From NCBI GenBank assembly GCA_033854175.1, contig JAWOKN010000056.1, positions 1 through 64,000 on the forward strand: a stretch of DNA of 64,000 nt, in the 5' to 3' direction. The notes below the pieces were generated by a model. That model was not told where the DNA came from. It searched no databases and saw only the letters and a program-made list of their open reading frames with translations. This DNA is from DATKPE01 sp033854175 (GTDB lineage Bacteria; Bacteroidota; Ignavibacteria; UBA10030; SZUA-254). Shown here piece after piece: positions 1 through 8,975 of this stretch. Numbering within the stretch: position 1 is the stretch's first letter; the number at the start of each line of letters is the position of its first letter. A program made the translations under genes and the position numbers.

Positions 1-725
1 TCATCAAATTTGGTGGATAAAAGATTTACAGCTTCATAATCTCTGATGTACCGTTCCACAGCTTCTTTGGAATGGTTAGTTCTTTGACAGATCGTTGGTA
101 CGAGATAACCCTTGAGATGTAAGGAGATGATCTCCTTCTTGTGTGTTTGACCACCACCCAGGAGTTGAACGTTGCCACGCGTTGGAAGTGGTCGGCCAAA
201 GACAGAGTAATATTCACGGACGTACTCGCCTGCGGTAAATTCCTTGACATTAAGGAGGACTGCGAGATCGAGCTGTGAAAGCAGGGCTCCCTGGTCAAAG
301 GCCTGTTGGGTCCAGCGTTCGATTTTCTTCAGGCGTACCTCACGGTGGTGGAGCATGTGTTGGAGGTCGTCGATGTCATTGTCGGTGATGATATCGAGCA
401 CAACGGGTTGGAGCTTGGTCTGAGCGATGGATTTACCCCTTTTAGGGTATTCGTTGACCGGTACAGCATGCCAGACCATCTGACCCTGTTTGAGATGAGA
501 GTTATCGGTAAATCGGTAATAATGCTCGAAGAATGTCAGGAGATCGTCGACGATGGCAGAAGCCGTCACGATGCCTTTATCGTAGCCATAGTTGTTCATA
601 AAGCGGTCAAGAAGGATGTGCTTGAGAGATTTGCCCTTAACTCGTTGATAGGTCCTCATAGCAACAGTTTGAGGGGAATGATCTCTTCTGTCACGGGGAA
701 TAAAGGGTAACTGTTTGGCAATCAT
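1..725 (-). CDS. DUF1670 family protein, upstream copy of a pair, cut by the window edge
   Basis: An open minus-strand frame begins with ATG at 725-723 and stays open for 241 codons to position 3, so its C-terminus lies outside the window. The start follows the stop of the 730-1503 gene by a few bases. The segment GGGQTHKKEIISLHLKGY followed by RTNHSKEAVERYIRDYEAV is the helix-turn-helix-like signature of DUF1670 and lines up with the same segment in the neighbour (GRGQTHKTQILDLYLSGY and RTHHSETAIKRYIQDF). The two genes are therefore tandem paralogues, probably co-transcribed. DUF1670 proteins look DNA-binding, but I know of no established function. Family assignment is from motif memory; the pairing is seen directly. 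Confidence 0.8.
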   Translation of the reverse strand, partial: MIAKQLPFIPRDRRDHSPQTVAMRTYQRVKGKSLKHILLDRFMNNYGYDKGIVTASAIVDDLLTFFEHYYRFTDNSHLKQGQMVWHAVPVNEYPKRGKSIAQTKLQPVVLDIITDNDIDDLQHMLHHREVRLKKIERWTQQAFDQGALLSQLDLAVLLNVKEFTAGEYVREYYSVFGRPLPTRGNVQLLGGGQTHKKEIISLHLKGYLVPTICQRTNHSKEAVERYIRDYEAVNLLSTKFD

Positions 726-729
726 AGAG

Positions 730-1503
730 TTAGGCTCCTTTTTTTTTCGCCAGCTGCAGTATCCGTTTCAAATGCGGGCTTGATCGGTGGCGATTGAACA
801 GTTTTAAGTACTCACCGATGAGCCGGTGAGAGAAGCCACAGGAGATACGGATTTGAGAGACCGAGAAGCCCTTGGAGTGAAGAAGGACGACGCGGGCAAA
901 GTCCTGGATGTAGCGTTTGATGGCAGTCTCAGAGTGATGGGTGCGTTGCTCGATATCGGAGAACTGGTAACCGGAGAGATAGAGATCCAAGATTTGGGTT
1001 TTATGGGTTTGACCGCGGCCCATCTCGTGGCGCCAGCCGCGTGAGGGAAGAATGATGCCCTTGCGGCGCATAGCACTCATGTCACGTTTGATGGTGGCCA
1101 CACTTGAGGTCAGGATAAACGCGAGGTCCTCGTAGGTAAGGACGCCGCCCTGGTCGATGGCCTGGTTGGTCATGCGGAGAAGTTTATGCTGGCGTAGGCC
1201 ACGAAGACCCTGTTTTTTGTAGATGTCGAGGTCTTCCTCAGGTTTGTGAAGATGGAGTTTGACGGAGACTTTTTTGCACAACGCGATGGGTTTTCCTGCG
1301 GGCTCGTTCTCATCAACAGCCAGATAATGCAGCTGACCTGTCGAAAGGTCGACCTCGGTATGGCGGGAGAAGTAACCCGCAATTTGGGTGAAGTAAGCCT
1401 CCGCCAGGATGGGGGTGAGGTTAAAATCCCTGGCAATCTGTGTTATGATCGATTGCCTGGTGGACTTTGAAGTAAGACGATCTGATAATTGCTGATCTTT
1501 CAT
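730..1503 (-). CDS. DUF1670 family protein, HTH-containing, second member of the pair
   Basis: The 257-residue protein has an N-terminal part of unknown fold, a central winged-helix-like stretch (ALTYEDLAFILTSSVATIKR region, about residues 120-140) and the DUF1670 signature around residues 163-200. A GAGG sits about 6 bases before the ATG at 1503. It is transcribed first, followed 4 bases later by the partial paralogue at 1-725. An AT-rich region with a TGATAC palindrome lies just upstream and may be its operator. The protein could be a transcription factor or a component of an uncharacterised mobile element; IS3 debris lies within 300 bases. Function is unknown. Confidence 0.8.
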   Translation of the reverse strand: MKDQQLSDRLTSKSTRQSIITQIARDFNLTPILAEAYFTQIAGYFSRHTEVDLSTGQLHYLAVDENEPAGKPIALCKKVSVKLHLHKPEEDLDIYKKQGLRGLRQHKLLRMTNQAIDQGGVLTYEDLAFILTSSVATIKRDMSAMRRKGIILPSRGWRHEMGRGQTHKTQILDLYLSGYQFSDIEQRTHHSETAIKRYIQDFARVVLLHSKGFSVSQIRISCGFSHRLIGEYLKLFNRHRSSPHLKRILQLAKKKGA

Positions 1504-1554
1504 CTGATACCTCGGTTATGGTGAACGATCCTAAAATACTGATTTTTAACCTTG

Positions 1555-1568
1555 GTATCATTTGATAC
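1555..1568. promoter_or_regulatory. Candidate operator: GTATCA-TT-TGATAC palindrome
   Basis: A perfect 6-base inverted repeat with a 2-base centre lies about 50 bases upstream of the start at 1503. A third copy of TGATAC occurs at 1505-1510, overlapping the ribosome-binding region of the same gene. Such spacing would suit autoregulation by the HTH-type DUF1670 proteins, which is an inference. Confidence 0.35.
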
Positions 1569-1743
1569 TAACTATAAGTAGTGCGTAGAAACAAGTCTTT
1601 GAAGGATGGGGTGGACCTAACGGTTCACCCCATCTGTTTTTATCTTCGGTTATGATCCCTCTTGGTTGTGACCCCCGATTCTTGGTCCATTTTGAATGAT
1701 TAAAAAATGTAAATTTCATTCAGAAAAACCAAAGGGCAACAAC

Positions 1744-1860
1744 ATGAAAAAACGATATACCGTTCAGCAGATCGTCTTCGCACTCCGCCAAGCTGCGAGC
1801 GGCACGCCAGTTTCAGAGATCACCCGGAAGATGGGGGTCAGTGACCCAGCGTTTCACCGA
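1744..1860 (+). pseudogene. IS3-family transposase OrfA, N-terminal remnant
   Basis: The frame from ATG 1744 reads MKKRYTVQQIVFALRQAASG and continues TPVSEITRKMGVSDPAF, the start of the HTH_Tnp_1 domain of IS3-family OrfA proteins. Similarity stops abruptly after the FHR at about 1860, where the sequence runs into the C-terminal end of an unrelated regulator on the other strand. About 40 of the roughly 90-100 residues of a normal OrfA remain, and no OrfB follows. This is a dead fragment at a recombination junction. Confidence 0.75.
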
Positions 1861-2080
1861 GGAATTCAAATACCTTCGGTAACAAGTCTAGTCTCGGGTT
1901 AGCGCGTCCTTTCTCCCAGTTAGTAATAGTTGAGGTGGTTGTGTTGACTATACGCGCCACGTCGTTCTGATGGAGCCCAAGGTCGAGTCGACGCTTGCGG
2001 ATATGATCCCCCAATGAATTGAGGTGCTCAGGATACGCTGGAGTTCGAGGTTTTCGTGAGCGGAGCGTCAGAGAGAAATG
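1838..2080 (-). pseudogene. XRE-family HTH regulator fragment
   Basis: Read on the minus strand, an 81-codon frame bounded by stops at 1838-1840 and 2081-2083 contains TPAYPEHLNSLGDHIRKRR, then QNDVARIV, TSTITNWEKGRANP and LLPKVFEFLG. This is the Cro/C1-type helix-turn-helix of the small XRE proteins common in Bacteroidota. There is no ATG or obvious start upstream of the conserved part, and the last residues run into the IS3 OrfA remnant, so both ends look lost. It may be a broken antitoxin or regulator. Confidence 0.7.
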
Positions 2081-2108
2081 CTATCGTGCTGGCGGGCGAG
2101 CGAAAATT

Positions 2109-3494
2109 CTATCCGGGACTGTCTGACGATCCGGAATTCCTCTGAATGCGATTGACAGCATCTTCAATCCGCTTGATAAATTTCAGTGAGCTTGCGATAA
2201 AACCCTTTTCCCGAATTTGGACCGTCGTTTCGATCCCCTCGATTTCTTTCCCGATCTCCGCCCGGAGTGAAGGCGATTTTGAAATTGAAAGCACTTGTGA
2301 AGGATATACACTTCGGTGGCCCGTGATAAGAAAGCTGACAACACACGCAAGCGTGGCATATGGTGCGATCGCAGGACCGAATAGCTCAACCGCCATAATG
2401 CTTGCAGCGATCGGTGTATTTGCCGCTCCCGCGAGCAAACTCACAAGACCAATCGCTGCAAATGTGGCTGCGTTGAGATTCAATAAATGTGCGAATGTGA
2501 CACCGGCCGTTGAACCAACGAAGAAGATGGGAGTCACGATCCCTCCGCTGCCGCCGAAACTGAGCGTGAGGCTCGTGAACAACGGCTTCACAAGAAACGC
2601 GTACCAATCGACGTTCTCGCCGTGCAGGCTTGCTTCCACTGTCTTTAGTCCAAGGCCTAAATATGATTCCGAAAATACATAGGTCAGCGCCACCAACGCG
2701 ATTCCACCGATAATCCCTTTTAGCGGTATCCAGGTGTTAATCCTCCTGGCCAATTTCTCTCCCCACTTCAGCATTTCAATGAGGAAGATTGAGCAAAGAC
2801 CGAAGAAGAGCCCCGAGAAGAGCACTTTAACCAAGAATCCCTCTGAGAACACGGGGACGACACTGACAGGCTCATGAAAGTATGTAATTCCAAACGAGGA
2901 CGACACTTGATACGCTGTAATTCCTGCAATGAACGACGGCAACAGGACATCGTACATAATCGCGCCCACGAACAATACTTCCACACCAAAGATCGAGCCC
3001 GCGATCGGGGTACCAAAAACAGCGGCAAACCCGGCGCTGATCCCGCAAATAACCATCTTTTTGCGATCGTGGTCATCAAACTTCAGGAGATCGCTGAACA
3101 TCGACGTGAGTCCCGCGCCGATCTGGGCACAGGGACCCTCCTTACCCGCGGATCCACCTGACGCGAGCGTAACCAATGTAGCAATGAGCTTGATCGGAAC
3201 AACAAGCACCGGAATCTTCCCGGCCCGCTTATGAATCGCTTCTATAACCTTTTCTGTGCCGTGCCCTTCAGCATCCGGCGCGAGATATTTGACCAGAATT
3301 GCGCTGAGAAACAACGATACTGGAAGGACCCAGAAGAAATGGGGAACCTGCAGACTCACTCCCGTGCTCCAGGTCAAAAGCTTCAAGAACAAGGAAACGG
3401 CGCCTCCGACGATGCAGCCGGCGATGCTCGCAAGAACGACCCACTTGATGATACTTAAGAACAATATGGTGGATTCAGTAAGAGATTTTCTCAT
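2109..3494 (-). CDS. ClC-family chloride channel/transporter
   Basis: The 461-residue multi-helix membrane protein carries the ClC signatures: GSAGKEGPCAQIG (about residues 114-126, with the gating Glu E119), the GTPIAGSIFGVEVLF helix (about 161-175), and GSGGIVTPIFFVG. It moves chloride or a related anion across the inner membrane. Two positions differ from E. coli ClcA as I align them: the proton-path Glu 203 is Val (V173, next to E172), as in ClC channels, and the selectivity GSGIP is GHGTE (about 77-81), so Ser is His. There is no CBS domain; a short hydrophilic tail ends the protein. It stands alone between mobile remnants and an outer-membrane protein. Confidence 0.9.
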   Translation of the reverse strand: MRKSLTESTILFLSIIKWVVLASIAGCIVGGAVSLFLKLLTWSTGVSLQVPHFFWVLPVSLFLSAILVKYLAPDAEGHGTEKVIEAIHKRAGKIPVLVVPIKLIATLVTLASGGSAGKEGPCAQIGAGLTSMFSDLLKFDDHDRKKMVICGISAGFAAVFGTPIAGSIFGVEVLFVGAIMYDVLLPSFIAGITAYQVSSSFGITYFHEPVSVVPVFSEGFLVKVLFSGLFFGLCSIFLIEMLKWGEKLARRINTWIPLKGIIGGIALVALTYVFSESYLGLGLKTVEASLHGENVDWYAFLVKPLFTSLTLSFGGSGGIVTPIFFVGSTAGVTFAHLLNLNAATFAAIGLVSLLAGAANTPIAASIMAVELFGPAIAPYATLACVVSFLITGHRSVYPSQVLSISKSPSLRAEIGKEIEGIETTVQIREKGFIASSLKFIKRIEDAVNRIQRNSGSSDSPG

Positions 3495-4169
3495 GTGCTA
3501 TTCCAATTCACCCAAAGATAAAACAATGCACAAATTTTATGAAATGTAATCAAATTTTCAAGAACTTCCAGGTAGGCAAAAGTGGTCTTAAATCATTCCC
3601 AGCCGATTCATCATATAAAACCTGCGAAAAACTGTCTCACTTCCTTCGCCGTTCAACCGATGCCAGGACCTTTTGAGTTTTCAACTCGGTTTAATGTAAA
3701 GGACCAATTCCGATTTCAGGAGCAATTCTTTTAAGACTAAGACCATGTTTCCTGCGGAATTGTTTGATTTGATCCCCTATAATGGCAACGCAACCCTGGT
3801 TCTGTGGAGATTTCACAGATCCATCGAAGGAGCGTACATGCACTCCATTACAGATTCAAAAATATATGGGGAGGATCCGGGCGCACGACTTGATCGAATC
3901 GACCTTCATAGTGAAGTTCCTGCAGTCAAGTCCTGGAACCTTCAAGCAAAGAAAGCGGTGAGCCGTCAGTCCAAATTCGTGAGCGAGTAAATGGTGTGAG
4001 AGAGGATCAAAGAAAAAGATTTCATGGACAAATAGAAGCCTGGACAGGAATTTATAGCAGACATTGTAGAAGTTTTTCGCATACTGGATGTTATCCAAAC
4101 ATTGACAGATCATTGGCTTTTGAGAAACGGATCGATTATCTTGAATATGAAATCGGAAAGGTACCTGCT
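3495..4169. other. Intergenic, no supported gene
   Basis: This 675-base stretch holds the promoter of the ClC gene on one side and the leader of the outer-membrane protein on the other. Open frames exist (for example 3745-3990 plus) but show no recognisable family, signal peptide or clear ribosome-binding site. Confidence 0.5.
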
Positions 4170-5165
4170 TTGACAAAGTATATTATCAGCATTCTTGTGG
4201 CTCTCTCCTCGATGAGCACTGACGAACGGGCCTATGCGAGCTGCGGAGCTGCGAGCTGCCCACTCAATTCATTCTCGCCGCTTCGTGGTGGCTGGCTGCA
4301 ATTCGGTCTGGCGTATGAGTACATCAATCAGGATCGCATATTTCTTGGATCGTCGGAATCGTACCCTGGAGCAATTCCGGAGGTTCATGACGAGCTCCGC
4401 ACAATCAATCGGCGGACTCTTTTTCACGCACAGTACGGACTCTTCGATGGACTCGGCTTAGAAGTGCATGTCCCATTCATCAATCGTGAGCATAGCCACA
4501 TTGCTCACGATGCAGAAGGCGACAAGGTGGAGTCATGGGCGTTTAGCGCAGTTGGCGATGTAATCATAAACGGGCAATATGCGCTACTCGTCCCACCAGA
4601 GGAGTTCGAGCCGTATCTCAGCGTGGTTGCCGGGATAAAGCTTCCGACCGGTGCGACTCATGAAGTGAATTCAGGTGGCGAAGAGGCAGAAGTTACAATT
4701 CAGCCCGGAACTGGGTCGACAGACGCATTCTTCGGACTCAATTACCAACAAACTCTTGCGTCTCTTCCGATGCTCTCTGGTAAATACAGTGCACTGCCGA
4801 TTATCGCGAATATAACCTTCCAGTTACCGGGACATGGAACGCATGATTATCGATTCGGAAATTCTCTCCTTGCACATGTTGGAACCGCATACCGGTTCAG
4901 TAATTTTACCAGCATTCTCTTGCAGGTTAACGGAAAAGTTCAGGATTATGCTGATGTCGGGACGACCGGGGAACCGCGCGAGAACACCGGCGGAACATGG
5001 ATTTTCCTTAGCCCGGGTCTCGGCCTCCACATATCCGATGCCTTTGTCGGCAACGCATACCTGCAAATTCCTTTATACCAGAACGTACACGGCATACAGC
5101 AAACAGCGGCATACAATTTGGCGTTCAACCTGACGTATTCGCTCAGTCTCGTTGGGGCCGATTGA
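4170..5165 (+). CDS. Predicted outer-membrane beta-barrel protein
   Basis: The frame is open from 3996, but a signal peptide begins only at TTG 4170 (MTKYIISILVALSSMST... ending near AYA), preceded by GGAAAGG, so I place the start there. The mature part begins with SCGAASCPLNSF and then alternates polar and apolar residues with aromatic strand ends (for example WLQFGLAYEYI, LFHAQYGLFDGLGLEVHVPF, FQLPGHGTHDYRF), as expected for a porin-like barrel of about 14-16 strands. It resembles uncharacterised exported proteins with an N-terminal Cys pair and the MetA-pathway phenol-degradation/transporter-like barrels. Substrate is unknown; the two Cys could bind metal or form a disulfide. Confidence 0.6.
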   Translation: MTKYIISILVALSSMSTDERAYASCGAASCPLNSFSPLRGGWLQFGLAYEYINQDRIFLGSSESYPGAIPEVHDELRTINRRTLFHAQYGLFDGLGLEVHVPFINREHSHIAHDAEGDKVESWAFSAVGDVIINGQYALLVPPEEFEPYLSVVAGIKLPTGATHEVNSGGEEAEVTIQPGTGSTDAFFGLNYQQTLASLPMLSGKYSALPIIANITFQLPGHGTHDYRFGNSLLAHVGTAYRFSNFTSILLQVNGKVQDYADVGTTGEPRENTGGTWIFLSPGLGLHISDAFVGNAYLQIPLYQNVHGIQQTAAYNLAFNLTYSLSLVGAD

Positions 5166-5189
5166 GAAATTCGCCGTTGGGAAATTAAA

Positions 5190-5207
5190 TCCGGAATGGT
5201 TTCCGGA
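5190..5207 (+). terminator. Small hairpin after the barrel gene
   Basis: TCCGGAA-TGGT-TTCCGGA forms a 7-base-pair stem 25 bases after the stop at 5165. No T-run follows, so termination is uncertain. Confidence 0.3.
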
Positions 5208-5404
5208 CGCATGAATCTGCCAATAAAGGGACACGGCCATCATTGTGAGAGGTTTTTGTTCCATATGGCTGCCCGCATGTTCAAAAGGTGTGACGGACAA
5301 ATGCTGGAGAGAGGGTAAAGGTGCACCGAGGGGTTATTTACCCGGCGCCTATTTGATTACGTCGACTTTCTCGTGGCAGTCAGGCGTTCGTCACCGTCGG
5401 TTTG

Positions 5405-5683
5405 TCATCCCTCAATAATGTTCTGCACGGGAAATACTTTGGGTTCGACCGGAGTCACTCCTGCCTTATGAAGAACAGGTATCAAGGTCTTGCCAAATTC
5501 CTCAAGCAAGGCTTTCGATTCCCATATATCCGTCACAACGATACTCCCGTCTTCCTGAAGGGAAGCGACATGGTACAAACGCCCTTTTGGCATTCCCTGG
5601 CCTGCGGCTTCCAATCCACGTATGGCTTTGTTGTATTTTTCGGTATTCATGGTCGGCAGGTTAAACACGGTGATAACTGACAT
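5405..5683 (-). CDS. Small ABM-like (dimeric alpha-beta barrel) protein
   Basis: The 92-residue cytoplasmic protein has the beta-alpha-beta-beta-alpha-beta pattern of the antibiotic-biosynthesis-monooxygenase/ferredoxin-like fold: MSVITVFNLPTMNTEKYNKA, then GRLYHVASLQEDGSIVVTDIW and a helix with FGKTLIPVLHKAG. Members act as cofactor-free oxygenases, haem-degrading enzymes or stress proteins; no diagnostic active-site residue can be named here. An AAGGAAA lies just before the start. It is a single gene with no obvious partner. Confidence 0.65.
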   Translation of the reverse strand: MSVITVFNLPTMNTEKYNKAIRGLEAAGQGMPKGRLYHVASLQEDGSIVVTDIWESKALLEEFGKTLIPVLHKAGVTPVEPKVFPVQNIIEG

Positions 5684-5920
5684 GGGTCTTTCCTTTCCTC
5701 ATAGACCGCATAGAAGGCGATGCGGCACGCCGAAGCAAATGGAGTGAACCTGATTTACTGATCAGGAGTTAACTAAAAGAACGCCATGCGAACAGTCCCT
5801 ATGCACGCATGTGTGCCCTTGATTGATCAAATGTAACAATCCTTCAGAGAAAAAGCAACAGACAGGCAGTGTTGATACTGCCGGCTCGTTTTCGTCGTTT
5901 CCAGCCATTACACCTGGAAG

Positions 5921-6319
5921 TGGAGTTTGCCCACAAAAGAAGACAGGAAGTTAAGCCAGTGACGTTAGGAGATTTTCATATGCACTGGTGGTCTCAAACC
6001 GAGTGATGAGTGGCCGCTCGCACGTTTATAAAATATTTTCAGATACCGACAAGATTTCGCCGGTGCACTTCCAATATCTGAAACCTCTACGGGAGAACAT
6101 GTCGTTTCTTAAGCGTTGCAAAGAAGGATTCAGACATTGCGTTATCGAGGCAGTTTCCCGTGCTGCTCATATTCTGTACGATGCCATTAGTGGTCAGGAT
6201 TTCTTTGACCCGAGCATCAACATATTGTTTCCCGCGATCACGGTGAAAAACAATCCTGAAGCGGTCTCTCGTCAGTGCAATGCCATCTGCAGTGCTTCGA
6301 CGACTGCCTCGGCATGCAT
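5921..6319 (-). pseudogene. IS3-family transposase OrfB remnant with one insertion-sequence end
   Basis: Minus-strand pieces in three frames match the C-terminal half of IS3 OrfB: MHAEAVVEALQMALH from 6319, then after a frameshift HRDRGKQYVDARVKEIL and GNCLDNAMSESFFATLKK (second Asp and the Glu of the DDE triad), then after another shift GHSSLGLRPPVH. The sequence at 5921-5951 (TGGAGTTTGCCCACAAAAGA and on) resembles an IS3 terminal inverted repeat. The first catalytic Asp and OrfA are missing, so it is inactive. Confidence 0.75.
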
Positions 6320-6432
6320 GTGAATTGGAAGGAATGTGCGAACTTGCGACCGATAGGGACAGGTCCCCCCGCCAAGCTGCCGGTTTCCCGGCAGAATAAT
6401 CTTTGGACAGGCTCCGACCATCATTCTGAATC

Positions 6433-6630
6433 CAGATGGTGGCGGCCTGCGCCTCCTGCATGAAACGAGCCCTATCCTGTTCCGACGCCGAGAGATGGGC
6501 CGGAAGGAACTTCAGTGCGACGAACCATCTGAGCTTGAACCCTCGCGGCCTTATAGACCACTCCCATGCCCCCTTCGTCCAGCTTCTCAAGAACTTTATA
6601 CCGTGACAGAGTTCGTCCGATCATGAACAT
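6433..6630 (-). pseudogene. Ser/Thr protein kinase, frameshifted N-terminal fragment
   Basis: From ATG 6630 the minus strand reads MFMIGRTLSRYKVLEKLDEG then GMGVVYKA, the glycine-rich loop of Hanks-type kinases. A frameshift follows, after which the frame continues FVALKFLPAHLSASEQDRAR (VALK lysine) and FMQEAQAA. Similarity then ends near 6433 next to the IS3 remnant. It resembles the complete kinase at 33262-35937, which starts MMIGTLISHYKILEKLGEGG. It is a paralogue destroyed by insertion or deletion. Confidence 0.75.
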
Positions 6631-7188
6631 CTCTTGATGAAATATTGCGATATTCGGCTATTGCGAGAGGCAGGTCGTGAATGAATACCAAATCATCCGC
6701 TCTCCGTGATCCTCCCCGGAAACGATTCCCCTAATCCACCGAGCGGTGACATAAGTCACCCGGGAATTCCATGATCTTCCGGCAGGACCCTGACGATGTC
6801 GGAGTATCCGACCCTTCGGCCCGCCCGAGATGGATGACACTGTTGTGCTCCCCCCACAGCCGCGTCATTCTTCCGGCGACCGGAACAAGAAATCAGACAA
6901 ATGAGTATAGATCGAGTCGTAGCCGTATGATCCAACACCCCGGTTTGCCGGCATGAAGAAAACGGGAAGATCTCTGAAGAACGGTGCACGGGGTGCGGCT
7001 CTTCACCCAAACAGGTCTCACACTTGAGAGATGTAGATCCCGATCCCCCCGGAAACCAATCGCACGGGGCAACAGAATATGGTGCGCAATTTGCTCGAAC
7101 ATATGCCGACAGAACCGCGTCCAGATCGGTCGCGGGTGCGGTCGAAATACCTCATAACATTGCGACCGGAGAGAGAAGGAGTGCGAGT
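6631..7188. other. Intergenic, no supported gene
   Basis: About 560 bases with several short open frames on both strands, none with a recognisable family or start signal. It must carry the promoter for the cytochrome gene at 7189; I could not pick one out. Confidence 0.45.
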
Positions 7189-8940
7189 ATGGACAAGAAT
7201 ACATATTTTCGCGGAGGCGCCTGTTTTTTTCTGTTACCCATTGTTTTCATCCTTTCCCCAACCCACCTACGAGCCCAATCAGCGCTGCCATGCTACGCAT
7301 GCCACAGCGGGGAGAACGACAACTGGCTGCTCGGCCGGCATGCAAACACCCAGAAGGACGTCGCAGGCGAGATCGCTGCTAACTGGCAGGGGCAGACGCC
7401 AGATTCCGTCATCCACGGCTCGGCTGCGGAGAACTGTGTAGCATGTCATTCCCCGCTTGCCGTCACGACAAACGGCGGGATGACCGAAACGCAGGTGATG
7501 GGACATTACTTCACCACGACCGGCGGTTTCTACACTGATTCCACGCAGGCCGCGGATACGGCCAACTGGCCGCATGTCGGCTGCAACACCTGTCATGACG
7601 TTCCGTCGAACCATACGAGCCATGTGTTACCGACGCTTGCGATTTTCAATTCAACGACGGCACAATACGACTCGATGCCGACGACGGCCACGCTCTGCGG
7701 ACAGTGTCACGGAACGCTGAGATTCGCGGAAACCGACCATCGGATATTCGATGCGTGGAAACTCAGCCGGCACGGGCACAGGGGCCAATCGGACGTCGCG
7801 GGCGAGCTCGCCGGAAGCTGGGCGGGCAAAACACCCAATGACGTCATCAACGGGCCCGATGCGGAAAACTGCGTCGCCTGCCATGCTCCGACGGCGGTCG
7901 GTCAAAAATCCGGGGACACAACGGAGGTCATGGTCTTAAGCCGGTTCTTCACGACCTCGGGCGGGCAATTTACTGCAGGAACGGCCCCTTCCGACACGGC
8001 CCACTGGCCTGATGTCAGCTGCACCGCATGTCACGACCCACATCGGCCGGACACACTTTCGTACTACAACACATCGACGAGGACGTACCAGGTCATGGCC
8101 TCATCAAACCAGTTATGCGGCCAATGCCACGGCAACCTCAGGTTTGCCGGTACTGACCATTTAAGCTACAACGTGGAAGAAGCCATCGGTGGAGTCGGTG
8201 TGGCGGCCCAGGCGACCATGCCCGGCGCCGGGTGCACGGATTGTCACATGCACAAGGGTGAAACGGACGGAACAAACTCACTCATGTACAAGGGGCACAG
8301 CTGGTCCATCTTCATCCACGAACCGGACAGCAGCACAACCGCCTCCTGCACATCATGTCATGCGGGAATGAACGCCGATTCCTCCAAAACGGTCATCGCC
8401 GGCTGGAAGGCCGAATTTGCCTCGACGGACTCACTCGCCCAGTTACGGGTTGCCTCAGCAGACTCGGCGCTGCAGGGAATAACCGATTCCGTCAGGCAGG
8501 CATATCTTGCGGAAGCAAAGAGCAACCTGAGTCTTGCGGAATCGGACGAAAGCGGCGGATTCCACAACCACAAATACAGTATGGCGCTCCTGAACGACGC
8601 CATTGCGAAATCGGCACTCATCACCGGAGTAACGATGCCGCAGGCGAATCTCCCGCTGCGGTTCGCGTTACATCAGAACTACCCGAATCCCTTCAATCCA
8701 TCGACCATCATCCGGTATGAGATCCCCCTTGAAAGCAGAGTGGCCCTGAAGGTCTACAATGTTCTGGGACAGACCGTGGCAATACTGCGGGAGAACGTAG
8801 AATCAGCGGGGTACAAAATTGTAGAATGGACTGCGGCAGGCATGCCAAGCGGCATATACTTCTGTCAGCTCCAGGCAACGAGCACCTCGCATCCCGTCAA
8901 GGCCTACAGTCAGGTCATGAAGATGCTTCTTATTAGATAA
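7189..8940 (+). CDS. Secreted nine-haem cytochrome c with type IX sorting domain
   Basis: The start ATG 7189 follows AAGGAG by 7 bases and opens a signal peptide (MDKNTYFRGGACFFLLPIVF... ending near LRAQS). The 583-residue protein has nine CXXCH motifs: CYACH, CVACH, CNTCH, CGQCH, CVACH, CTACH, CGQCH, CTDCH and CTSCH. Haems 2-4 and 5-7 lie in two tandem copies of one roughly 125-residue module (each runs from DVAGE(I/L)A through ENCVACH to CGQCHG(T/N)LRFA(E/G)TDH). A helical segment follows, and the last 90 residues are a type IX sorting domain (NYPNPFNPSTIIRYEIPLES ... SGIYFCQL). The protein should be exported by Sec, loaded with haem in the periplasm and moved to the cell surface, where it could transfer electrons outside. 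It is a single gene with a strong hairpin behind it. Confidence 0.9.
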   Translation: MDKNTYFRGGACFFLLPIVFILSPTHLRAQSALPCYACHSGENDNWLLGRHANTQKDVAGEIAANWQGQTPDSVIHGSAAENCVACHSPLAVTTNGGMTETQVMGHYFTTTGGFYTDSTQAADTANWPHVGCNTCHDVPSNHTSHVLPTLAIFNSTTAQYDSMPTTATLCGQCHGTLRFAETDHRIFDAWKLSRHGHRGQSDVAGELAGSWAGKTPNDVINGPDAENCVACHAPTAVGQKSGDTTEVMVLSRFFTTSGGQFTAGTAPSDTAHWPDVSCTACHDPHRPDTLSYYNTSTRTYQVMASSNQLCGQCHGNLRFAGTDHLSYNVEEAIGGVGVAAQATMPGAGCTDCHMHKGETDGTNSLMYKGHSWSIFIHEPDSSTTASCTSCHAGMNADSSKTVIAGWKAEFASTDSLAQLRVASADSALQGITDSVRQAYLAEAKSNLSLAESDESGGFHNHKYSMALLNDAIAKSALITGVTMPQANLPLRFALHQNYPNPFNPSTIIRYEIPLESRVALKVYNVLGQTVAILRENVESAGYKIVEWTAAGMPSGIYFCQLQATSTSHPVKAYSQVMKMLLIR

Positions 8941-8975
8941 GACGGACACGGGAAAAAAGTCACATTGATATCGAA

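Noticed and set aside
3745..3990. Open frame of 81 codons on the plus strand
   Set aside because: No family pattern, no signal peptide and no ribosome site; overlaps another open frame on the other strand.
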